Positions 32,589-39,203 of a stretch of 64,000 bases of DNA are shown here, in pieces; positions within the stretch are counted from its first letter, which is position 1, and each line of letters begins with the position of its first letter. Both the position numbers and the translations under genes were made by a program. The notes under the pieces were generated by a model that was not told the origin of the DNA, did not search any database, and worked only from the letters and a program-made list of their open reading frames with translations. The stretch spans positions 62,001 to 126,000 of the forward strand of contig JAKALP010000004.1 in the NCBI GenBank assembly GCA_021824175.1. The letters run 5' to 3'. The DNA is from Deltaproteobacteria bacterium. GTDB taxonomy: Bacteria > Desulfobacterota > Desulfobacteria > Desulfobacterales > Desulfosarcinaceae.

Positions 32589-35345
32589 CTACTTCCCTCC
32601 CAACACAAACAACTTCTCAATCAACTGCGACTTCATCACATCCCCTTCGATCTTCAGCTTGCCGGTAGTAAAGGCCTGGATGGCCGTCATCTTGCCGGCG
32701 ATCATGGTGCTGAAGTCATCGGCCGCCATCTTCAAGGTACAGGTGGGTTTGGCATGCTTGCCCTTGCCCATGGCGCAGGTCTGATTCTGGATCACGCAAT
32801 TCCAGTCGCCGCCGCCGGTGCCGGAAATGCTGAACTGGAAGACCACGTCCACCCCCTGGGCCGCATCAGTCTTAAAGGTCCCGGCCAGGCGCTGCAAGAT
32901 TCCGTCGATGTCAGTGTCCAGGGTTTCGGCCGGTGTCGCGGCCGCGGCTCCGGAGGCCGCGGGTTTGGCTTTGGCCGCCACCGGGGTCATGAGCGCCACC
33001 GAAGCCGCATTGAGGTCCCACATCTCTTTGGCGCCGCTGAGGTCATTGATTTGCTCCCAGTGATCGGCAATGTCTTCCACCGTGGGCAGGGCGTTGGCCG
33101 AGCCCAACTGCACGGCGTTGCCGGTAAGCACCGCGGATCGGCTGTAGTGGCCCAGCCCGGCATTGAAAATGGCGCCGGTATGGCGGCACTCATCGCTGCA
33201 CAGGTAGAGCGCCATGGGCACGGCATACTCCGGGTCGGCGCGCTTGAAGAGTTCGGGCGGCAGTACATCTTCGGTCAGGCGCGAGGCCGCCAGGGGCGCG
33301 ATGGCGTTGATTTTAATATTGTTCTTCTGGCCTTCGAGCTTGATGGTGTTCATCATGCCAATGAGCGCCATCTTGGCCGCGGAGTAATTGGTCTGGCCGA
33401 AGTTGCCGTACAGGCCGGCGCCCGAGGTGGTGACGATGATGCGGCCGAACCCGTTGTCGCGCATGGCGGCCATGGCCGGGCGCGTCACGTTAAAAGCGCC
33501 ATGCAAATGCACATCGAGGACAGCCTGCCAGTTTTCGGGTTCCATCTTGACAAAGGTCTTGTCGCGCAGGATGCCCGCATTGTTGATGACAATATCTACG
33601 CGACCGAAATGCTTCAGGGCGCACTGCACGATCTTCTCCCCGCCCTCCACGGTGGCCACATTGTCGTAATTGGCCACGGCCTGGCCGCCGCTCGACTGGA
33701 TCTCAGCCACGACCCGATCCGCGGGCGCGGCTGAGCCTGTGCCCGAGCCGTCGGTGGCCCCGCCCAGATCATTGACCACCACCTTGGCGCCCCGCCGGCC
33801 CAGGGCCAACGCATAGGCCCGGCCCAGGCCGCCGCCCGCGCCGGTGACAATGGCCACCCGGCCGTCGAATTTGATCTTCTTCATCTCTTCGGCCGCATCG
33901 GCGGTGGGCACGGCTTTCCAGAAGTAATTGACAAAGCCGCGCTGGGCATCTTCCGAGCGCTTGCGAAAGACCATCTGTACGGGCAGGCCGACCTGAAGTT
34001 CTTCGTACTCGCAGTCGGTGAAATCGGCCATCATGCGGCCGCCGTCGTCAAACTGCACCATGCCGTACTTGTGGGGCGGGTCCATGGAGACCGCCAGCAG
34101 ATCGCCGGTAAAGGTTTTGACTTTGGCGGACCGATCGGCGAACTCGTAATCGTCCTGGCTGTGCACGGCACCGCAGTCGGGGTTGACGCAGATATCCATT
34201 TTGGGAAACTGGGGTGTGCCGCAAGTGCGGCAGCGGCCGCCCACCAGGCCCAGCAGCATTTGGCGTTTGCGCCACAGGGTGGTCATGGCGGTCTGGGTGG
34301 GGGCCTCGGCCCGGATGCCCATTTCCGGGTCAATCAGGTTGCGGAACTTGAGCCACTTGCCGTAGTTGTTGGTGCTCTTCTTTTGAGCCAAAGCGCCGGA
34401 GACGCCGCGGCGCGGGGGCAATTGGGTGATGGCTTCGGTGACCTCGAAGCACAGAGCATTGCACCCCTGGCCAAAACCAGCCACCACGATGCGCTGGCCG
34501 GGCTTAGCGGTTTCCAGGGCTCGGGCCAGCATCAGCAGGCTGTGGGCCGTGCCGGTCTCGCCGCACACCTCGTGCATGTTGTCAGCCACGCTCTGGGGCG
34601 CGGCACCCAGTTTGCGGGCGATGTTCTGATGCTCGGCCTTGAAGATGCAGGGGTAGATCAGATGGTCGATCTCCTTTATCTTCAGACCCAATTTCTCCAG
34701 CAAACCGTTGACTGCTTCGGGGATGATTTTGCTGTAGCCTTCGTCCCGGGCCCAGCGCTCTTCCCACATGTAGTCAAAGGAGCGGCCGGCGCCGCGGTAG
34801 TGATCCACGAAATCGTAGGAGACGGTATAGGCGCCCTTGAATTCGGCGATCACGTTGCCGTCGCCCACGGTCAGAGCCGCGGCGCCGTCGCCGTACCACA
34901 TTTCGTAGAAGTAGGCGGTGCGCGTTTCGCGGCGGTCCGAGGCCGTCACTAGTATATTGCGACGCGCGCCGCCCTGGATGGTTTCCAAGGCTGTGAGCAG
35001 GGCCGTGCTGCCCGCTTTCTGGGAAGCAGTAAAGTCAGAGGTCAGGATGGCGCTGGGCAGATTGAGGGCCGTGGCCACGATGCCGGCATTCTGGCGGTCG
35101 GCAAAGGGCAGGGTGGTGGAGGCCAGAAATACGGCTTCGATGGTGCTCTTGTCCAGGCCCTTGAGACAATCCCGGGCCGCGGCCACGGCCATGGTCAAAG
35201 TGTCTTCATCCCAGTTGCACATGGAGCGCTCGCCCTGGGCCACCATCATGATGGCCGGAGCAAACCATCCCATGGCCTGCACAACGGCCATGCGTTCCAA
35301 CCGCAGCTTGGGAATATAGGCGCCGTAAGAAGTGATGCCGATCAT
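32589..35345 (-). CDS. Four-domain fusion: HMG-CoA-synthase-like, Zn-ribbon/OB, SDR, SCP2
   Basis: 918 residues in four parts. Residues 1-340 are an HMG-CoA-synthase-like thiolase-fold domain. Residues 355-480 are a DUF35 zinc ribbon (C372, C375, C386, C391) plus OB fold. Residues 490-745 are an MFE-2-type short-chain dehydrogenase (TGAGGGLG 501-508, NNAG 588-591, Y654 and K658 in YSAAK). Residues 810-918 are an SCP2 lipid-binding domain after an Ala-rich linker. In the first domain QKAGSTAL stands where archaeal HMG-CoA synthases have CKAGTAAL, so the catalytic Cys is Gln109. AAGGAG precedes the ATG at 35345. The SDR should oxidise (3R)-hydroxyacyl-CoA. The first domain may bind, decarboxylate or cleave rather than condense. 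Confidence 0.85.
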   Translation of the reverse strand: MIGITSYGAYIPKLRLERMAVVQAMGWFAPAIMMVAQGERSMCNWDEDTLTMAVAAARDCLKGLDKSTIEAVFLASTTLPFADRQNAGIVATALNLPSAILTSDFTASQKAGSTALLTALETIQGGARRNILVTASDRRETRTAYFYEMWYGDGAAALTVGDGNVIAEFKGAYTVSYDFVDHYRGAGRSFDYMWEERWARDEGYSKIIPEAVNGLLEKLGLKIKEIDHLIYPCIFKAEHQNIARKLGAAPQSVADNMHEVCGETGTAHSLLMLARALETAKPGQRIVVAGFGQGCNALCFEVTEAITQLPPRRGVSGALAQKKSTNNYGKWLKFRNLIDPEMGIRAEAPTQTAMTTLWRKRQMLLGLVGGRCRTCGTPQFPKMDICVNPDCGAVHSQDDYEFADRSAKVKTFTGDLLAVSMDPPHKYGMVQFDDGGRMMADFTDCEYEELQVGLPVQMVFRKRSEDAQRGFVNYFWKAVPTADAAEEMKKIKFDGRVAIVTGAGGGLGRAYALALGRRGAKVVVNDLGGATDGSGTGSAAPADRVVAEIQSSGGQAVANYDNVATVEGGEKIVQCALKHFGRVDIVINNAGILRDKTFVKMEPENWQAVLDVHLHGAFNVTRPAMAAMRDNGFGRIIVTTSGAGLYGNFGQTNYSAAKMALIGMMNTIKLEGQKNNIKINAIAPLAASRLTEDVLPPELFKRADPEYAVPMALYLCSDECRHTGAIFNAGLGHYSRSAVLTGNAVQLGSANALPTVEDIADHWEQINDLSGAKEMWDLNAASVALMTPVAAKAKPAASGAAAATPAETLDTDIDGILQRLAGTFKTDAAQGVDVVFQFSISGTGGGDWNCVIQNQTCAMGKGKHAKPTCTLKMAADDFSTMIAGKMTAIQAFTTGKLKIEGDVMKSQLIEKLFVLGGK

Positions 35346-35403
35346 GTTGATTACTCCTTTTGGTTGTTGCGTGGGGCCGAGCAAAGTTGGTGATATTTAC
35401 AAT

Positions 35404-35575
35404 CTGTAACAAAGTTTTAAGTATAAAGTGTTAAGTTTAAAGCAAAGGAAAAGGGGCGATAGTATTTAAAATGGCGGAACACATTAACTTAAAACTTTTT
35501 ACTTTAAACTTAAAACTCTCTATTATATCCATCAACAACTTAAAACTTTACACTTTACACTTTAAACTTTGCTTT
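35404..35575. repeat. AAGTTTAAAGTG-type AT-rich repeat
   Basis: Repeated AAGTTTAAAG and AAAGTGTTAAG units on the left, and their inverted forms CTTTAAACTT and ACTTTACACT on the right, fill the gap between the two fusion genes. The last units run into the end of the hydratase-SDR gene, where they encode SLKSKV. Confidence 0.7.
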
Positions 35576-37339
35576 TTAAACTTTGCTTTTTAAACTTTCT
35601 ACCACATCCATCAACTGCTCCGGCAACTGCCCGTAGAGTTTTTCTCCCTTGAGGGAAGCAATCTCTTCCATGGCATCGCGGATTTCTTCCACCATCGGCA
35701 CGCGGCCGTCCTTGGTCGGCACCGCGCCCTTGCCGGTTACCACCGCGGCCCGGTTGAAGAATCCCATGCCAGCGTTGTAGATATTGCCATTGACCGGGCA
35801 GGCTTCGGAGCACAGGAACAGGGCCATGGGCACAGCGTACTCGGGTTTCATCTTGGCAAACATCTCCGGCGGTATAATCCCTTCGGTCAGCCGGGAGGCG
35901 GCCAGGGGCGCAATGGTGTTGACCTTGATGTTGTGTTTGTCGCCTTCGAGCTTCATGGTGTTCATCAGGCCCACCAGGCCCGCCTTGGCGGCCGAATAGT
36001 TGGTCTGGCCAAAGTTGCCGTAGAGGCCGGCGGCCGAGGTGGTCATCAGAATGCGGCCGTATTTGTTCTCCCGCATGGCGGCAAAGGCCGGCCGGCTGAC
36101 ATTGTAGGCGCCGTTGAGATGCACGGCCAGCACCGCGCGCCAATTCTCCGGTTCCATTTTGACAAAGCTTTTGTCCCGCAGAATGCCGGCGTTGTTGATC
36201 AGGATATCCAGCTTGCCGAAATGCTTCAAGGCCGCGGCTACCATGGCTTCGCCGCCCGCGGCCGTGGCCACGTTGTCGTAGTTGGCCACGGCTTGGCCGC
36301 CCTGGGCGCGGATTTCAGCCACCACCAGGTCGGCGGGTGCAGCCGAACCTGTGCCCGAGCCGTCGGTGGCGCCGCCCAGATCATTGACCACCACCTTGGC
36401 GCCGCGCCGGGCCAGCTCCAGGGCATAGGCCCGGCCCAGGCCGCCGCCGGCCCCGGTAACGATAGCCACCCGGCCGTCAAAGCGGATGGTGTGAGCTGCG
36501 GGATCGCCATATTCAAAGATCCCGTTGTCGATCACCGTATCGCCGGTCTGGGCGTTGATCACCCGCCACAAGGCTTTGCCTTCACCGACTTTCCAGATGA
36601 GAGTCTTGATGGGCACGCCCGGATAGAGCGGTTTGCTGAACCGGCAGGCCATGCGCCGGGCCTTGTCCGGCGCATCTGGGATCAAGTGGTCGCACAAGGC
36701 CCGGCAGGCGTAGCCGTGGGTGCAAAGGCCGTGCATGATCGGTTTTTCAAAACCGGCCATGCGGGCAAAGGCCGGGTCCACATGCAGGGTGAAGAGATCG
36801 CCCGACAGACGGTAGAGCAGGGCCTGATTGGACGCGGGCTGTGCCTCCACGGTGAAATCCGGCTTGCGCTCGGGAAAGTGCACTTCGGATTTGGGCGCGT
36901 TTTCGCCGCCAAAGCCGCCGTCCAGACGACCGAAGACCGTGCAAATGCTGGTGAAGAGTTTCTTGCCGCCGGCGTCGAAGGTGTCGCTTTCGCCGATGAT
37001 CAGAGCCCCTTTGCCCGGGCCCTTGTCGTAGATGTGACTAATGCGGCCCTTGGTGGTCATGGTGCCTTCGGTGGGAATGGGGCGGTGGAAAATCAACTCC
37101 TGTTCGCCATGCAGGGTCCCGGCCAGATTGATATTGGACTTGACCCCGATTTCCGCCAGCACCGGGAAGATCGAAGCAATGGAAAAACTGGGGATCACCT
37201 TGAGCCCGTTTTCGTAGCAATAGCGCAGATCGTTTTCGCCGGCCCCCACACCCAGGGCGTAGAGGATCACATCCTTCCAAGTGTAGCTTTTGGTCAGGGG
37301 GCCGAGTTTTTGGCCGACGGCATTGAGGTTGAGGGCCAT
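35576..37339 (-). CDS. Enoyl-CoA hydratase 2 fused to short-chain dehydrogenase
   Basis: 587 residues. The first 285 are a double hot-dog (MaoC) hydratase 2 with the motif LSGDLFTLHVDPAFARMAGFEKPIMHGLCTHG. D181 and H186 match the catalytic Asp and His of MFE-2, although the usual NP between them is FT. Residues 287-585 are an SDR with TGAGGGLG (295-302), NNAG and YSAAK, nearly identical to the SDR of the protein at 32589. Together they turn trans-2-enoyl-CoA into (3R)-hydroxyacyl-CoA and then 3-oxoacyl-CoA. Eukaryotic MFE-2 has the order SDR-hydratase-SCP2, so this is a permuted form. AAGGAGG precedes the ATG at 37339, which lies inside the end of the tetR gene. Confidence 0.9.
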   Translation of the reverse strand: MALNLNAVGQKLGPLTKSYTWKDVILYALGVGAGENDLRYCYENGLKVIPSFSIASIFPVLAEIGVKSNINLAGTLHGEQELIFHRPIPTEGTMTTKGRISHIYDKGPGKGALIIGESDTFDAGGKKLFTSICTVFGRLDGGFGGENAPKSEVHFPERKPDFTVEAQPASNQALLYRLSGDLFTLHVDPAFARMAGFEKPIMHGLCTHGYACRALCDHLIPDAPDKARRMACRFSKPLYPGVPIKTLIWKVGEGKALWRVINAQTGDTVIDNGIFEYGDPAAHTIRFDGRVAIVTGAGGGLGRAYALELARRGAKVVVNDLGGATDGSGTGSAAPADLVVAEIRAQGGQAVANYDNVATAAGGEAMVAAALKHFGKLDILINNAGILRDKSFVKMEPENWRAVLAVHLNGAYNVSRPAFAAMRENKYGRILMTTSAAGLYGNFGQTNYSAAKAGLVGLMNTMKLEGDKHNIKVNTIAPLAASRLTEGIIPPEMFAKMKPEYAVPMALFLCSEACPVNGNIYNAGMGFFNRAAVVTGKGAVPTKDGRVPMVEEIRDAMEEIASLKGEKLYGQLPEQLMDVVESLKSKV

Positions 37340-37977
37340 TCTTCTGTTCCTCCTTTTGCCAGGGTGAACGCCGGGATCAGGATGAATTTCAATGTCTCCT
37401 TGACCACCGCGGCGTAAGACTGGGTATCGATTTTGAGCAGGGGCCGGAAGAAGTTCTCGCCGGCCGCGAAATTGATGACCGCGTTCCATACTGCCAAAAC
37501 CCGGGCATGGGCCTGGGGCGCCACATGGTCCTTGTCCACGGCCAGCCCCATGGCCACGGCGATGTTAGTCAGGTGCCGGGTAATGTGGGCTTCGACTTCG
37601 GAAGTAATGCGGTTTTTGGAAAAGTGACTGAAGAGCAGTAGATTGGCGGAGTCCGGGTTTTCGAGCAGATAGTCGCACATCACCTCGATGGCCACATCCA
37701 GGCGCACCGCCAGGGGCTTGCCTTGAACCAGGGTCTCGATCTCCACCAGCTTGTGGTGGATCTCGTCACTCAGATCGGTGAGCACCGACTCGTAGAGATT
37801 TTGTTTGTCGCCCCAATGGTAGTGCAGGGTGGAGATATCGATGCCGACTTCTTTGGCGATCATGCGGGTGGTGACCCCATGAAAACCATATTCGCCGAAG
37901 AGCTTGCGGGCCGCGGACAAGATTCTGGTTTTGACCGAATCCGGGGTTTGGCGGGCTTTTTCAAGAGCGGTGGGCAT
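37294..37977 (-). CDS. TetR-family repressor of the acyl-CoA operon
   Basis: A 227-residue TetR regulator. The N-terminal helix-turn-helix is ILSAARKLFGEYGFHGVTTRMIAKEVGIDISTLHYHWGDKQNLYESV. The C-terminal part is a ligand-binding bundle without further motifs. It is first in the operon and overlaps the hydratase-SDR gene by 46 bp. A 27-bp near-palindrome sits 26 bp upstream of its start and is probably the operator, so the gene likely represses itself and the operon until an acyl-CoA binds. GGAGGAGG lies upstream of the ATG. The effector is inferred, not shown. Confidence 0.9.
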   Translation of the reverse strand: MPTALEKARQTPDSVKTRILSAARKLFGEYGFHGVTTRMIAKEVGIDISTLHYHWGDKQNLYESVLTDLSDEIHHKLVEIETLVQGKPLAVRLDVAIEVMCDYLLENPDSANLLLFSHFSKNRITSEVEAHITRHLTNIAVAMGLAVDKDHVAPQAHARVLAVWNAVINFAAGENFFRPLLKIDTQSYAAVVKETLKFILIPAFTLAKGGTEEWPSTSMPSAKNSAP

Positions 37978-38002
37978 GGAGCTAAGCCTCCTCCATCAAT
38001 GA

Positions 38003-38029
38003 CCATCAAATGATTCAATCAAATGATGG
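38003..38029. promoter_or_regulatory. Probable TetR operator
   Basis: CCATCA-AA-TGATT-C-AATCA-AA-TGATGG: a 27-bp palindrome centred on 38016, perfect except for the two AA steps. It lies just upstream of tetR, where an autorepressor would bind. Confidence 0.65.
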
Positions 38030-38228
38030 ACAAACTATGCTCGATTTATAAATTGGTGTCAAGAACTAAATTGGCTTCATCTCAGTTTGGCCTGTGCGGC
38101 GTTGGTGGGTATTAATGCCGATCGTCGGAGGCTGTACTATAAGCCATTGCCTTTACAGGCCAAACTGTTATTTAATAACTCGCTGAACGGACGGTGATGG
38201 GGTTTTGTTAAGCAGGATCTATTGATTT

Positions 38229-38279
38229 TCGTACTCGTACTCGAAATGACCGGCAATGCCCCTTCGAATATGGGTACGA
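38229..38279. repeat. TCGTAC-hexamer hairpin, copy 3 (degenerate)
   Basis: TCGTACTCGTACTCGAA on the left and TTCGAATATGGGTACGA on the right, about 17 nt apart. The right arm has diverged. Confidence 0.7.
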
Positions 38280-38354
38280 TTTTGACCTTCACCGAAAATC
38301 CGAAATAATGACCGCACAAATAATCTCCAATTAATTTCTAACAGGAGCGTGGAT

Positions 38355-39002
38355 ATGACGTGGATTATATTGATTGTGTCGGCCATTTTGCTGATTTTTC
38401 TGCTGATGGCTGAAAAAAAAGAGAACTTCAAAGGCCGGCTGATATTTAAGCCGCTGCTTTCAGTTCTGTTCGTAATCGTCGCCGGTTTGGGCCCCTGGCC
38501 AATGCCGACCTATGCTGCCTGGGTGCTGGCCGGGTTGGTGCTGAGCTGGTTCGGGGATTTCTTCCTGATCTTTCAATCCGATAAGATGTTTCTCTCCGGG
38601 TTGATCTCCTTTCTGCTGGGGCACGTGTGCTATGCCCTGGGATTTTTTCTGCATGGCCAATGGGGGCTGTTGAGCGCCGCGGGATTGGCGGGCATGTTGG
38701 TCTTGGGCGCAGTGATCTTCAATTGGCTGCGGCCCCATTTGGGCCAGATGACCGGACCGGTCATTGGTTATATTCTGATCATCTCAGCCATGGTGGGCGG
38801 GGCTCTGGCCCTGTTCAGCGCGCCCCAGGCCGCAACCGCCGGCCGATGGCTGGTGCTCTGCGGCGCACAGTTGTTCTATGCTTCCGATATCTTCGTGGCC
38901 CGGGACCGTTTCGTCAAACCGGGATTCGACAACCGCCTGATCGGTCTGCCGCTTTACTACGCGGCCCAGTTCTTATTCGCCTTCTCGGTAGGAATGATAT
39001 AA
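38355..39002 (+). CDS. YhhN/TMEM86-family membrane protein
   Basis: A 215-residue integral membrane protein with about eight helices. GLVLSWFGDFFLIFQSDKMFLSGLISFLLGHVCYALGFF and LFYASDIFVARDRFV hold the conserved Asp residues of the YhhN family. The animal member TMEM86 is a lysoplasmalogenase that cleaves the vinyl-ether bond of lysoplasmalogens. Plasmalogens occur in many anaerobes, so this role is possible. AGGAG lies 7 nt before the ATG at 38355; the GTG two codons upstream is less well placed. It is divergent from tetR and not clearly linked to its neighbours. Confidence 0.85.
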   Translation: MTWIILIVSAILLIFLLMAEKKENFKGRLIFKPLLSVLFVIVAGLGPWPMPTYAAWVLAGLVLSWFGDFFLIFQSDKMFLSGLISFLLGHVCYALGFFLHGQWGLLSAAGLAGMLVLGAVIFNWLRPHLGQMTGPVIGYILIISAMVGGALALFSAPQAATAGRWLVLCGAQLFYASDIFVARDRFVKPGFDNRLIGLPLYYAAQFLFAFSVGMI

Positions 39003-39020
39003 GCGCGTGGAAAGAAGAAT

Positions 39021-39083
39021 ATCCGTGCCATCCGTGTAATCCGTGGTAAAAAATTGACCACGGATTACACGGATGGCACGGAT
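39021..39083. repeat. Perfect 26-bp inverted repeat, ATCCGTG family, copy 2
   Basis: 39021-39046 is complementary to 39058-39083 around TAAAAAATTGA. The arms share most bases and the loop sequence with the copy at 25243-25304. Confidence 0.95.
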
Positions 39084-39135
39084 GGACAGAGTTCCCTCCC
39101 ATGCTCCGCGTCAGAACGAGCTGATAGGCGCTACC

Positions 39136-39172
39136 GCTGCGCTCTTTTGCGCCCTCTGCGCCTCCGCGTTGA
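39136..39172. repeat. Half copy of the CGCAGAGG repeat
   Basis: GCGCCCTCTGCGCCTCCGCGTTGAG matches only the right arm of the palindromes at 29614-29904 and 47564-47666. It lies just upstream of the macroglobulin gene. Confidence 0.7.
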
Positions 39173-39203
39173 GAGAGAACAGAAGTAAAGAGAGGATGGA
39201 AGA

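Larger units (their letters stand above)
37978..38354. other. Divergent spacer between tetR and the YhhN gene
   Basis: 377 bp without a gene. It holds the TetR operator at 38003-38029 and a degenerate TCGTAC hairpin at 38229-38279. Confidence 0.6.

Noticed and set aside
35933-37417. Plus-strand frame of 494 codons opposite the hydratase-SDR gene
   Set aside because: It is antisense to an enzyme with all motifs, has no ribosome site and no recognisable domain.
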